A stretch of 64,000 nt of DNA from PSRI01 sp041484195 (GCA_041484195.1 JBGPHC010000014.1:1-64000), one strand, 5' to 3'; counted from the stretch's first letter, positions 27,269-36,639 are shown. The notes: generated by a model from the sequence alone, not told the origin. Program-made: numbers and translations.

Positions 27269-30187
27269 ATGCCAGGACAACTGTTTTTCACGAAAGGGTC
27301 ATTGAAAACTGCCCCAATCTTTTGCTGCTTATTTTTCATTTCGATTTTTTCCTGCAAACAAAAGCAGGCCCCCACTGCTTCCGAACCTCCAGAGGAAAAT
27401 CGATTCACCAAAGTGGTCTTGACGGAGGGCATGGACGAGCCGATGATGATGAGCTTTCTGAATGATGGACGCATACTGATAGTAGAGCGAAAAGGCACGC
27501 TCAAGGTCTTCAATACAAAGACAAATGAAATCAAGCTCATCACCACCATCCCGGTAAATATAAAATATACTTCAAAAGAAGGCGTGAGCAGTGAAGCGGA
27601 GGAAGGCCTGATGGGTATTATCGCCGATCCAAAATTTGCCGTGAATCATTGGATTTACCTTTATTATTCCGACCCTGATATTCCCAAATATGTCGTGGCC
27701 CGTTGGGAACTGCTGGGTGATTCACTCTACTCTTCCACAAAAAAAGTCATCCTGGAAATTCCAACGCAAAGGGAAACTTGTTGCCATACTGGTGGAGGCA
27801 TGGCCTTTGATAAAGATGGGAATTTATACCTGGCCGTTGGAAACAATACGGCCAACCCCGAATCCGGCACCGCATCCTATGACGAACGCCCAGGCAGGTC
27901 CAGTTGGGATGATCAGCGGGGCTCTGGAAATACCAATGATCTGCGAGGCAAGATACTCCGCATCCGCCCGGCAGAAAATGGCAGTTATACCATACCGGAA
28001 GGTAACCTTTTCCACAAGGGTACTTCAAAGACGCGTCCTGAAATCTATATCATGGGGGATCGAAATCCATGGCGCGTTTCTATAGACAGCAGGACCGGCT
28101 GGCTTTATTGGGGAGAAGTAGGGCCGGATGCTTCGGTGGATTCAGTATTTGGTTCGAGAGGGTATGATGAATTTAACCAGGCGCGTGAAGCGGGTTTTTT
28201 TGGCTGGCCTTATTTTATCGGAGACAACAGACCCTACGTAAAATATAACTATGCCGACAGCACTTATGGTGAAAAATTCAATCCTGAGCACCCTGTAAAT
28301 AATTCGCCCAATAATAGCGGGCTGCGTGAATTACCTCCTGCACATAAAGCCTTTATCTGGTACCCTTATGGTGTTTCAGATAGTTTTCCCCTCGTAGGCA
28401 GCTCGGGGCGAAGCGCCGTAGGCGGCCCGATTTTTCACAAGACCGATTTTGCTAATGCTGACAGAGTCTGGCCCGAATATTTCGAAGACAAATGGATTAT
28501 CACCGATTTCATGCGTGGCTGGATCATGGCTGTCACAATGAATAAGAGCGGCGACTATCAATCCATGGAACAGATTTTACCCAAAGAAAATTTTAGCAGT
28601 GTAATTGACATGAGATTTGGACCCGAAGGAGATCTGTACATGCTGGAATATGGGAGTGCCTGGTTTAGAGGCAATGCAAATTCCGCTCTCATCCGGATAG
28701 AATATAACGCAGGTAACCGGAAGCCATCAGTGGAAGCTTCCGCAGACAAGATTGCCGGATCCATTCCCTTCCAGGTGGCCCTCTCTTCCAATGGCACATT
28801 GGACTATGACAAATATGATCAGGGCGCTTTGAAATTTGAATGGGATATCAGCTCTTCCAACGGTTACCACAAAACATTCACGGAACCCAATCCCAAACTG
28901 GTATTGGATCAAGCCGGAACCTACCAGGCCAAGCTCATTGTTACAGATACCAAGGGAGAAAAGAACAGCAAGACCCTGGAATTGAAGGCTGGCAATGACC
29001 CACCGAAAGTAAATATCAATATTCTCAAAGGCAATAGGACTTTCTTCTTCCCCAATCAACCACTGCAATATGCAATTGAAATTTCTGACAAAGAAGATGG
29101 CACTCTGGCAAATGGTAAAGTCAGGCCCGAAGAGGTTGCCGTGAATTTTGACTATATCCCTGATGGCTTTGATCCCATTGAGATCGCGCAGCATCATCGG
29201 GCAGCCGATGCAAAAACCGGATTTGAAGCCGGTTTGTACCTTATGAATGCCAGCGATTGCAAGACCTGCCACCTGCCCGACAAGAATTCCGTTGGTCCCA
29301 GCTTTCTGAACATAGCCGGGAAATACAAATCAGATCCGATCGCCGTTAGCAGGTTAGCCGCAAAAGTAATCCAGGGTGGCGGTGGTGTATGGGGTGAGCA
29401 TGCAATGAGCGCACACCCGAAAATTTCTCAACCGGAAGCAGAGACAATCGTGAAGTATATCCTGAGCATGGGACAGAAACAGATTTCCTTGCCTGTGATC
29501 CCGCTATCCGGCACTTATACCCCAAAAATTCCGAAGGGCGAAAATGGAAAAGGCGGCTACCTTCTGAGGGCAGCATACAGCGATAAGGGAAATGGAGCCG
29601 TTGGAAGTCTCTCCTCCGAATATTTATTGCCTCTGAGAAATCCCGGCCTCATTCCGGAAAGAGCCGATATGCAGGAACATACCCAACTACTCACCACGCC
29701 ATCTGTTTCATTTTCCATGTTAGGAGATCACTCCTTTCTAGGTTATAATAATATTGACCTTGGCGGGATCAGGCAGATTGAATTTTGGGCCCAGGCAACG
29801 CCCAACGAAGGAGATGCAGGTGGCATTATTGAAATACACCTGGATGCGCCTGATGGAAAGCTGATTGGTCAAACTGAAATGATCTTCTCCAAAGCATTCG
29901 ATTTTGAAAGCATGATGAAAAAGTTGGGAGGAGGAGCTGAACAGGCTGCTGCTGCCAACAAAAAGAAAGGTGGAAACAAGAAGGCTTCGAATCAGCAAAA
30001 AGAATTTGATTTCAGCTTACTCAGGAAACTTATGGCGACAAAGGCGATGGCCCCGATTTCTGCGGAAGAAGGAATGCATAAAGTTTTTTTTGTATTCAGG
30101 AACCCGAAAGCGGAACTCAATCAGCCATTGATGCAAATGGTAGAAATACAATTTCAAAATACAATTCCTGAAATAGCTGTGAAATAA
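27269..30187 (+). CDS. Lipoprotein PQQ-type sugar dehydrogenase fused to PKD and cytochrome c domains
   Basis: 972 residues. A lipoprotein signal ends in FISIFSCKQK. Domains in order: a glucose/sorbosone dehydrogenase propeller (about 50-470; GLMGIIADPKF, then CCHTGGGMAFDKDGNLYLAVG and GDRNPWRVSID), a PKD-like domain (about 485-575; FEWDISSSNGYHKTF), a class I cytochrome c with heme motif CKTCH (about residue 663) and Met ligand in HAMSAHP (about 711), and a C-terminal beta-sandwich resembling CBM6 (about 755-965). The last domain is interrupted near residue 900 by a Lys/Asn-rich stretch (KKKGGNKKASNQQ). It probably oxidises a sugar or glycoside at the outer surface or in the periplasm and passes electrons to its own heme. 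PQQ dependence is a family inference; whether the organism makes PQQ is not visible. Confidence 0.87.
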   Translation: MPGQLFFTKGSLKTAPIFCCLFFISIFSCKQKQAPTASEPPEENRFTKVVLTEGMDEPMMMSFLNDGRILIVERKGTLKVFNTKTNEIKLITTIPVNIKYTSKEGVSSEAEEGLMGIIADPKFAVNHWIYLYYSDPDIPKYVVARWELLGDSLYSSTKKVILEIPTQRETCCHTGGGMAFDKDGNLYLAVGNNTANPESGTASYDERPGRSSWDDQRGSGNTNDLRGKILRIRPAENGSYTIPEGNLFHKGTSKTRPEIYIMGDRNPWRVSIDSRTGWLYWGEVGPDASVDSVFGSRGYDEFNQAREAGFFGWPYFIGDNRPYVKYNYADSTYGEKFNPEHPVNNSPNNSGLRELPPAHKAFIWYPYGVSDSFPLVGSSGRSAVGGPIFHKTDFANADRVWPEYFEDKWIITDFMRGWIMAVTMNKSGDYQSMEQILPKENFSSVIDMRFGPEGDLYMLEYGSAWFRGNANSALIRIEYNAGNRKPSVEASADKIAGSIPFQVALSSNGTLDYDKYDQGALKFEWDISSSNGYHKTFTEPNPKLVLDQAGTYQAKLIVTDTKGEKNSKTLELKAGNDPPKVNINILKGNRTFFFPNQPLQYAIEISDKEDGTLANGKVRPEEVAVNFDYIPDGFDPIEIAQHHRAADAKTGFEAGLYLMNASDCKTCHLPDKNSVGPSFLNIAGKYKSDPIAVSRLAAKVIQGGGGVWGEHAMSAHPKISQPEAETIVKYILSMGQKQISLPVIPLSGTYTPKIPKGENGKGGYLLRAAYSDKGNGAVGSLSSEYLLPLRNPGLIPERADMQEHTQLLTTPSVSFSMLGDHSFLGYNNIDLGGIRQIEFWAQATPNEGDAGGIIEIHLDAPDGKLIGQTEMIFSKAFDFESMMKKLGGGAEQAAAANKKKGGNKKASNQQKEFDFSLLRKLMATKAMAPISAEEGMHKVFFVFRNPKAELNQPLMQMVEIQFQNTIPEIAVK

Positions 30188-30294
30188 TGAGCTCGCTAAA
30201 GGTAAATACTAACATGAGAAATTGTTTGGTTAAGAATTGATGCCAGCAGGGGATAAAACTTTATATTTATTTCAGGTATAATGAAAGCCGCAGG

Positions 30295-30786
30295 ATGAGA
30301 TCGATAATTTTCAGCATATTGTTATTGGGATGGATGGAGGGTTTCGCGCAACAATACACTGTGCCGGACAGCATCCCTCCATTCAATATCATGCTGGGTG
30401 ACCACAGCTATTTCAATGCCTCAAATCTGAAGCCCGCTGAAAAATTATTGATCGTTTATTTTGACCCCGACTGTAGTCATTGCAAACATTTCACTTCAGA
30501 CATGGTGAAAAATATTTCGAAACTGAAGCATGTGCAGGTGGTCATGATCTGTGCAGCGGGCCTCGCTGCTCTGAAGGCTTTTACAGATTCATTTCATTTG
30601 AACAAATATCCATCTGTCAAGGCTGGGACCGAGGGGATTTACCGGACTGTGATGTACTATTATCATGTACAGATCACTCCTTTCGCGGCGCTCTATGATA
30701 GCAGGGGGAAATTACTTGTGTACTACAGAAATAGCCCAAAAATTCAGGACATAGTCCGGCAATTCAACCATTCGAAACCCATTTGA
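30295..30786 (+). CDS. Secreted thioredoxin-like protein
   Basis: 163 residues with a signal peptide ending near MEGFAQ. A thioredoxin/TlpA-type fold follows, with the redox motif CSHC in YFDPDCSHCKHFTSDM (about residues 60-63) and the cis-Pro region in ITPFAALYD. Probable role: periplasmic disulfide reduction or cytochrome c maturation support, which would suit the upstream cytochrome c fusion protein. The start at the ATG at 30295 is chosen because the ATG at 30281 closes after five codons. Confidence 0.82.
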   Translation: MRSIIFSILLLGWMEGFAQQYTVPDSIPPFNIMLGDHSYFNASNLKPAEKLLIVYFDPDCSHCKHFTSDMVKNISKLKHVQVVMICAAGLAALKAFTDSFHLNKYPSVKAGTEGIYRTVMYYYHVQITPFAALYDSRGKLLVYYRNSPKIQDIVRQFNHSKPI

Positions 30787-30822
30787 AATCTTGGATAATA
30801 TTCAATCACCTCAATTAAATCA

Positions 30823-31755
30823 ATGATCATGCTCAAAAGAAGAGATTTTCTCAGAAATTCCGGCGCCATGGCGATAGGTGGTTTACTTATGAAGAAAACT
30901 ATAGCCGCTTCATTTTTCACAGATGCCGAAATTCCACCTGCCGGCCTGCAACTTTTCACTTTGTTCAACCTTATGGATGAGGATGTGGCCGGTTCATTAA
31001 AAAAAATAGCATTAATAGGTTATAAGGAAATTGAATCCGCGTTCAGCAGGAAGGGTGGCTACTATGGAATGAGTCCGAAAGAGTTTGCCGCTTTGGTGAA
31101 AGATAATGGATTGAGCTGGCAATCGCACCACGTACTGGGAGCACCATTCAGACGCCCGGCGGGTGCCAAGCCCATGACCGGTCCGGATGGAAAACCCATT
31201 AGCATTCCTCTTGTAAAAAATCTAAAAGAAAATGCCCAGCAATTGGTTGATGAAGCAGCGGAGGGTGGTGTTCATTACCTGGTTTGTGCATCCATACCAC
31301 TAGGAAAGGCAGACGAAATTAAAGCAGCCATAGAAATCCTGAACAAAACTGGTGAAGCCGCAAAAAAAGCCGGCATCACATTGGCTTATCACAACCATAC
31401 CCATGAATTCGATACAGTGGACGGTGTGATACCATATGAATTGTTGCTGACACAGACTTCCCCGGATATTTTGAAATTTGAATTGGATCTGGGATGGGCC
31501 ACCAAAGCCGGAGCCGATCCACTGGAACTATTCAAGAAAAATCCGGGCCGCTTTCCACTCTGGCATGTGAAAGATCTCGATAAGGATACAAAGCAACCCA
31601 CCGAAGTAGGAAATGGCTATATTGATTTCAAGCGAATCTTTTCAGGCTCAGAAACGGCAGGTCTCAAACATTTCTTTGTAGAACAGGACGGCGCACCCAA
31701 GCCCTTCGAAAATATTGCCACCAGTTTCAATAATCTCAAAAAGATCCTGGCTTAG
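30823..31755 (+). CDS. Tat-exported sugar phosphate isomerase/epimerase-like TIM-barrel protein
   Basis: 310 residues. A twin-arginine signal (KRRDFLRNSGAMAIGG) predicts folded export. The AP-endonuclease-2/xylose-isomerase-like TIM barrel shows metal-binding residues in LAYHNHTHEF, FELDLGWA, LWHVKDLDKD and HFFVEQDGA. Members of this Bacteroidota group often stand next to GMC, Gfo/Idh and cytochrome c genes and are thought to act on 3-keto sugars or related intermediates. Here the neighbours are a sugar dehydrogenase/cytochrome c protein upstream and a Gfo/Idh oxidoreductase downstream. The exact reaction is not known. A strong terminator follows the stop by 27 bases. Confidence 0.86.
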   Translation: MIMLKRRDFLRNSGAMAIGGLLMKKTIAASFFTDAEIPPAGLQLFTLFNLMDEDVAGSLKKIALIGYKEIESAFSRKGGYYGMSPKEFAALVKDNGLSWQSHHVLGAPFRRPAGAKPMTGPDGKPISIPLVKNLKENAQQLVDEAAEGGVHYLVCASIPLGKADEIKAAIEILNKTGEAAKKAGITLAYHNHTHEFDTVDGVIPYELLLTQTSPDILKFELDLGWATKAGADPLELFKKNPGRFPLWHVKDLDKDTKQPTEVGNGYIDFKRIFSGSETAGLKHFFVEQDGAPKPFENIATSFNNLKKILA

Positions 31756-31781
31756 GAAAGTATATTAGAGATGATATCTAG

Positions 31782-31820
31782 GGACTGATTTCCATTTGAA
31801 AAGGAAATCAGTCCTTTTTT
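31782..31820 (+). terminator. Intrinsic terminator after the Tat-exported isomerase
   Basis: A 12-base perfect stem GGACTGATTTCC/GGAAATCAGTCC with a 9-base loop is followed at once by six T. It closes the 24759-31755 unit. Confidence 0.92.
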
Positions 31821-32010
31821 GGCTCCTTAATCCGAAAATCTAAATTTCTATACCCTGGTAAATAGCTCTGCATTCGGGTTTTACTTTTTTGTTGTGATGG
31901 ACTTGCTCATACGGAAAACCTCAAGTATAAAGACTTCCTGCTGACTCCTAACTAATCGCTTTGTTTTCTGAGATTCAGTCCTCTTATTTAACTTCAGCAA
32001 AAATATTTTT

Positions 32011-33087
32011 ATGTCGTCTAAAGTATTGCAGGTTGGAATCGTTGGCTTTGGCATTTCAGCCAGGGTTTTCCATGCGCCGTTTATTACTACCATGCCTGAA
32101 CGATACAGGCTCACAACAGTATTGGAAAGGAAACATAATGAATCCAAAGAAAAATATCCTGATATAAATGTAGTAAGGACGATGGAAGAATTGCTGCAAG
32201 ATCCTTCCATTGACCTGGTGGTCATTACTACTCCAAATGACACTCATTTCCCATACACGAAAATGGCCTTGGAGGCCGGTAAGCATGTTGTATTGGAAAA
32301 ACCGTTTACAATAACCAGTCATGAAGCCATACTCCTGGTAGAACTTGCCAGGCTTACGGGAAAAGTGCTGACTGTGTATCAAAACCGCCGCTATGTGGGA
32401 GATTTTATTACGATGAAGGAAATACTTGAGAAAAAATTATTAGGAAAAGTGCACAGCTTTTTTGGACACTACGACCGCTACCGGGTCGAAGCCCGCCCGA
32501 AGGCCTGGAGAGAAGCGCCCCTGCCGGGCAGTGGCATATTGTACGACCTGGGGGCCCATCTGATAGATCAGGCCTGTTGCCTTTTTGGATTGCCTTCACA
32601 TATTACAGCGGATATCAGGCTACAAAGACCGCATGCGCGAGTGGATGATTTCTTTGAAATCTGGCTCGACTACGGATTTAACAAAGTGCACTTGCATTCG
32701 GGTATGCTGGTACGTGAGCCGGGGCCCAGGTATATGATCCATGGAGTGAATGGATCCTTCATAAAGTATGGTGAAGACCCGCAGGAAGAAAGACTGAGGG
32801 CAGGAGACCTTCCCCTGGGGCCAGATTGGGGCAGGGAAGCTCCGGAGTTCTATGGCTTACTGCATACTGACATTGATGGCAGGGAGGTCAGGGAACAATA
32901 CCCGACGCGGCCTGGAAATTTCCGCGCATATTACGAGAATTTATATCAAACGATCATTATGGGCGCTCCCCTCAGGGAAAAACCTGAGCATGGATACAAT
33001 AGCATCAGGTTGATAGAACTCGCAGAAGAGAGCAGTTTTAAGAAGAAAACCATCCCATGCGAGGGATTAATTGATATTGCTTATTAG
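32011..33087 (+). CDS. Gfo/Idh/MocA family oxidoreductase
   Basis: 358 residues, cytoplasmic (no signal). A Rossmann NAD(P)-binding domain begins VLQVGIVGFGISARVFHAPF (about 5-24). The family motif EKPFTITSHEA (about residue 97) carries the conserved Lys-Pro, and the C-terminal alpha/beta domain contains SGILYDLGAHLIDQACCLFG with the catalytic Asp/His region. It resembles the YdgJ/YvaA-type subgroup of sugar dehydrogenases. It may act with the neighbouring sugar-oxidising genes, but it lies beyond a strong terminator and so is a separate unit. It converges on the LuxE-like gene. Confidence 0.9.
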   Translation: MSSKVLQVGIVGFGISARVFHAPFITTMPERYRLTTVLERKHNESKEKYPDINVVRTMEELLQDPSIDLVVITTPNDTHFPYTKMALEAGKHVVLEKPFTITSHEAILLVELARLTGKVLTVYQNRRYVGDFITMKEILEKKLLGKVHSFFGHYDRYRVEARPKAWREAPLPGSGILYDLGAHLIDQACCLFGLPSHITADIRLQRPHARVDDFFEIWLDYGFNKVHLHSGMLVREPGPRYMIHGVNGSFIKYGEDPQEERLRAGDLPLGPDWGREAPEFYGLLHTDIDGREVREQYPTRPGNFRAYYENLYQTIIMGAPLREKPEHGYNSIRLIELAEESSFKKKTIPCEGLIDIAY

Positions 33088-33129
33088 GATTGAATATAGA
33101 TATTTGAAGTCGGATCTGATTTCAATAAT

Positions 33130-34155
33130 TCAGGAACCAGCCACCAGCAAGCTGCAGCCCCGCAGATCGCTGTTGTCTATCCGGCCGGAAACTTCAAAAC
33201 TACCGTCAGGGTATAATTTACCGATATCATCTGTTGCCAGGAAAGAGCAGGAATAAATATTAGCAAGGTCCACAACATTGATGACTCCGCTTATAGATCC
33301 ATTTCCCGGATTGATACCCGTATTCTTGAGATGCAGCGGGTCTTCTTCATCTCTAATAAATATTTTCATCCAGGCGGGGCAACGGAATATCCCGTTCCCG
33401 GAAGAATAAGCCTGCGAAAGCAATTCGGTCATTCCATACTCTGAATGGATATTTGGCAAATTGAATCTTCTTTTCAATATATCATGCAATTCCTCCCTCG
33501 TTATTTCTTCTCTCCTACCCTTCATGCCGCCTGTCTCCATTACAATAGTATTCCGAAGCGACATTGGAAAATGTTCAGCGAAATCCAATAGGGCGAAACT
33601 GACTCCGATCAGCAAAGTTTTCTGGCCACGCTCCTCCAAACCATATAATACCTGCTGTAATTTATTATGATCATACAGATAAAATCCACTGTCGGGATGA
33701 CCGGTCCTTCGAATCAGTTCATCCACCATCAGCACCAGGGAAGAGTTTTTGCGTTCCAGGTAGGAAGGCAGCAAACCCAATATGCACCAAGTTTGGGGGT
33801 CGCCGTAGAATGTCCCAAACCCTCTCAGGAAACTTTTCGTATATATTGACAGATCCTTGATATAATGCCTGCTATTGACCGAGCCGGTAGTGCCACTGCT
33901 CTCAAATATCGCTTCGGGTTCAAAACTGGTGGAGGCAACAATTTGAGATTTGAAAAATGAGATTGGAAGAAAAGGTATATCGGCAATGGAACCCACTGAA
34001 TTGATATCCTTTTGCAGTGTATCGGCGTATAAACGATAAATGGGATTGTTGGCATATTGGAACCTGAAAATGTCCAGGGCCATCCCTTCAAACGACGAAT
34101 TGTTAAAATCAAATATCGTTTCCGCATATTCGCTGTATGGATGCAGGGAATTCAA
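33130..34155 (-). CDS. LuxE-like acyl-protein synthetase/acyl ligase
   Basis: 341 residues; the frame opens with a TTG at 34155 because an in-frame TAG lies 9 bases upstream and the next Met is 25 residues in. It belongs to the LuxE/PaaK-related acyl-activating group: the ATP/phosphate loop ESSGTTGSVNSRHY is at about residue 87, followed by VMETGGMKGRREEITREEL, HSEYGMTELLSQAYS and the C-terminal hinge region FLATDDIGKLYPDGSFEVSGR. Such enzymes activate a fatty acid as acyl-AMP and may transfer it to a protein or CoA. No luciferase or fatty-acid reductase genes are nearby. It is divergent from a small lipoprotein gene across a 37-base gap. Confidence 0.8.
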   Translation of the reverse strand: MNSLHPYSEYAETIFDFNNSSFEGMALDIFRFQYANNPIYRLYADTLQKDINSVGSIADIPFLPISFFKSQIVASTSFEPEAIFESSGTTGSVNSRHYIKDLSIYTKSFLRGFGTFYGDPQTWCILGLLPSYLERKNSSLVLMVDELIRRTGHPDSGFYLYDHNKLQQVLYGLEERGQKTLLIGVSFALLDFAEHFPMSLRNTIVMETGGMKGRREEITREELHDILKRRFNLPNIHSEYGMTELLSQAYSSGNGIFRCPAWMKIFIRDEEDPLHLKNTGINPGNGSISGVINVVDLANIYSCSFLATDDIGKLYPDGSFEVSGRIDNSDLRGCSLLVAGS

Positions 34156-34165
34156 GGGGAATATC

Positions 34166-34173
34166 TAAATTTG
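34166..34173 (+). promoter_or_regulatory. Candidate -7 box for the small lipoprotein gene
   Basis: TAAATTTG fits TAnnTTTG, 19 bases before the ATG at 34193, in the short divergent gap with the LuxE-like gene. Confidence 0.4.
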
Positions 34174-34192
34174 TTTGAATCAATCAAAATAC

Positions 34193-34630
34193 ATGAAGTT
34201 CGGATCCATTTTCTTATTCGCCGTACTGGTCTCATTTTCGTGCAGCAAAGATAAGTACGCTTCCAAGCCACAACTCACACTCAAGGATATTAGTGGCAAT
34301 TATGTGCCCAGGGGCGCCGGCATACAGATCACCATTGAATTCACGGATGCCGAAGGAGATATTACCGGGAATGTGGGTGTACAGAAAATATCATCTACCT
34401 GTGACCAGGCCAGCTATATCGACACCTTGAAATACGCGATTCCTTCCTTCCCTTCAACAAACAATCAAAAGGGCGATATCCTGCTCACATTTTCAACCCT
34501 GGATCTGGCTCCCTTCGAATGCAATGGTCAGGATACACTGGAACAGGCTACCTTCAAATTCTGGGTGAATGACAAGGGCGGCCACCAAAGTGATACATTA
34601 GTGCTACCCCCTATCACAATTGAGAAGTAA
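34193..34630 (+). CDS. Hypothetical small lipoprotein
   Basis: 145 residues from the ATG at 34193; the TTG at 34175 only adds six residues before the signal. The signal FGSIFLFAVLVSFSC ends at a lipobox Cys followed by SKDK. The mature part is beta-rich (QLTLKDISGNYVPRGAGIQITIEF) and Asp/Gly-rich (DAEGDITGNVG), like Bacteroidota lipoproteins with a transthyretin-like sandwich. No function is known to me. The UbiA-like gene starts 22 bases downstream on the same strand. Confidence 0.7.
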   Translation: MKFGSIFLFAVLVSFSCSKDKYASKPQLTLKDISGNYVPRGAGIQITIEFTDAEGDITGNVGVQKISSTCDQASYIDTLKYAIPSFPSTNNQKGDILLTFSTLDLAPFECNGQDTLEQATFKFWVNDKGGHQSDTLVLPPITIEK

Positions 34631-34652
34631 CTTTGCATCGTCAATCTTTGTG

Positions 34653-35498
34653 ATGCTTAAGTCCGCCTTCAATTACTTCTTATATACCAGCGTATTCATC
34701 AGTCTTTGTGCGATTGTAATGGTTGCACAGACCAATTTCCTTTTTCAGCTTGATTACGGAAAAAAGGCCTTCTACGCGTTCGTTTTCAGCGCCACCATTT
34801 GCAGTTATAATTTCCATTGGTACCTGACACCTTTCCCTGCTTCTGATCCGGCATCTGGCCGAAGCAGTTGGAACCATCGACATCGGAAACTGGTATTCGT
34901 TCTATTCATGGCAGGACTGGTCGCATCGGTCATTTTTGGATGGCCACTGAGGGAGCATTGGCTGGCAATCAGCGTGGGCATTGTGGCCACTTTTTTTTAT
35001 ACGGCTCCTAAAATTCCCTTTAGTTCATTCAACAAATTAAAGAAATTCGCCTTCGGAAAAACCATCTTCCTCTCCTTTATCTGGATGTATGTAACCACGG
35101 CCCTGCCCATCCTGGTGTCGGGAACTAAATGGGACGTGTCTCATACTCTATTCTGCTGCTCAAGATTTTTTCTAATCTACCCCATTTGTATTCTATTCGA
35201 TTACAGGGACAGGGAAGGAGACCTGAAGCAGGGAATCAAGTCCATGATCACCATATTTGATGAAAAGAATATTACACGCCTCTTCCTCTTGTCAATGCTG
35301 ATATTCTATTTGTCAACACTTGCTCTCTATTTTTATGGCTTCTCCGCGCTCAGCATTTCCAATCTTTTGATCCCCGGCATGGTGATCCTGGCTATTTACA
35401 GATATTCAAAAAAGCATTTCGGAGACTATCTGTACTATTTTTTTCTTGACGGGATGATGATGGCATCTTCGCTATTCACGCTATTCCTTAGGATTTAA
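34653..35498 (+). CDS. UbiA-like polytopic membrane protein
   Basis: 281 residues from the ATG at 34653, with about eight hydrophobic helices. The second Asp-rich motif of UbiA prenyltransferases is recognisable as DYRDREGDLKQGIKSM (about residues 182-197). The first motif region reads SYNFHWYLTPFPASDP (about 52-67) and is degenerate relative to NDxxDxxxD. It may transfer a polyprenyl group to an aromatic or sugar acceptor, or may be an inactive relative. Genes of this type in Bacteroidota are usually annotated as hypothetical or UbiA family. The M42 peptidase gene starts 28 bases later. Confidence 0.65.
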   Translation: MLKSAFNYFLYTSVFISLCAIVMVAQTNFLFQLDYGKKAFYAFVFSATICSYNFHWYLTPFPASDPASGRSSWNHRHRKLVFVLFMAGLVASVIFGWPLREHWLAISVGIVATFFYTAPKIPFSSFNKLKKFAFGKTIFLSFIWMYVTTALPILVSGTKWDVSHTLFCCSRFFLIYPICILFDYRDREGDLKQGIKSMITIFDEKNITRLFLLSMLIFYLSTLALYFYGFSALSISNLLIPGMVILAIYRYSKKHFGDYLYYFFLDGMMMASSLFTLFLRI

Positions 35499-35499
35499 T

Positions 35500-35507
35500 T
35501 ACTTTTG
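35500..35507 (+). promoter_or_regulatory. Candidate -7 box for the M42 peptidase operon
   Basis: TACTTTTG fits TAnnTTTG, 19 bases before the ATG at 35527. It would drive the M42 gene and the overlapping genes after it. Confidence 0.4.
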
Positions 35508-35526
35508 CCTCTTTAATTAAAGGAAT

Positions 35527-36639
35527 ATGGCAAAACAATCAAAAGGAAAGAACAGGTCTATTTTAACGGAAAAGTCACTCAGCTTCCTCAAAGAATACAT
35601 CAATAATGCTTCGCCCACGGGATTCGAAAGTTCCGGACAGAAATTGTGGCTACAATATATCAAACCTTATATCGATACAAATTTCACCGACTCCTATGGC
35701 ACCGCGGTCGGGGTAATCAATCCTGAAGAACCATTCAAGGTAGTGATTGAGGCGCACGCCGACGAGATAAGTTGGTTTGTCAATTATATTTCAAATGAAG
35801 GACTCATTTATCTCAAACGAAATGGAGGAATTGATCACCAGATTGCCCCAGGTAAAAGGGTCATTATTATGGGGAATAAAGGCGGCGTGAAAGCCGTATT
35901 CGGTTGGCCCGCCATTCATACCCGGATGGGAAACCAGGAATCCAAAGAAATACAACCTAAAGTGGAGAATCTGTTCCTGGATTGTGGAGCGCGCAGTAAG
36001 AAGGAAGTGGAACAATTGGGAATTCATATTGGCGCAGTTGCCACTTATGAGGAGGGCTTCGATGAATTGGCAAATGACTATTACATAGGGCGTGCTTTTG
36101 ATAACCGCATTGGGGGATTCATGATAGCCGAAGTTGCAAGGATACTGAAAGAAAATAAGAAGAAGATACCTTTCGGTCTTTATATCGTAAACGCGGTGCA
36201 GGAAGAAATCGGCCTTCGTGGCGCCGAAATGATTGCCAGAAGGATCAGGCCTGATATTGCTATTATTACAGACGTCACGCACGATACGACTACCCCCATG
36301 GTCAATAAGATCATTGAGGGCGATATAGCTTGCGGTAAGGGTCCATCCCTCGCCTATGGCCCTGCAGTGCACAATAAATTGCTGGAAGTAGTACAGAAAT
36401 GCGCTGAAAAAAATGACATACCCGTTCAATACCGCACGGTGAGCAGAAGTACGGGCACTGACACAGAATCATTCGCTTATGCCAACGACGGCTGTCCTTC
36501 TGTTCTGATTTCAATTCCGCTCCGATATATGCACACCACAGTTGAAATGCTGCACAAGAGCGATATTGAAAACACTATTAAACTGATGTACGAAACCCTG
36601 ATGGTGCTCAATCCAAAAACCAAACTCAGCTACTTTTGA
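35527..36639 (+). CDS. M42 family metallopeptidase (glutamyl aminopeptidase/endoglucanase M type)
   Basis: 370 residues, cytoplasmic. M42 enzymes are dodecameric aminopeptidases with two metal ions. The expected ligands are all visible: His/Asp in EAHADEISWFV (about 75), Asp in GRAFDNRIGGF (about 191), the catalytic Glu pair in VNAVQEEIGLRGAE (about 227), Asp in IITDVTHDTTTP and His in RYMHTTVEML near the C-terminus. Its stop overlaps the start codon of the next small gene (TGATG), so the two are likely translated from one mRNA. Whether it is functionally tied to the downstream trio is open. Confidence 0.93.
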   Translation: MAKQSKGKNRSILTEKSLSFLKEYINNASPTGFESSGQKLWLQYIKPYIDTNFTDSYGTAVGVINPEEPFKVVIEAHADEISWFVNYISNEGLIYLKRNGGIDHQIAPGKRVIIMGNKGGVKAVFGWPAIHTRMGNQESKEIQPKVENLFLDCGARSKKEVEQLGIHIGAVATYEEGFDELANDYYIGRAFDNRIGGFMIAEVARILKENKKKIPFGLYIVNAVQEEIGLRGAEMIARRIRPDIAIITDVTHDTTTPMVNKIIEGDIACGKGPSLAYGPAVHNKLLEVVQKCAEKNDIPVQYRTVSRSTGTDTESFAYANDGCPSVLISIPLRYMHTTVEMLHKSDIENTIKLMYETLMVLNPKTKLSYF

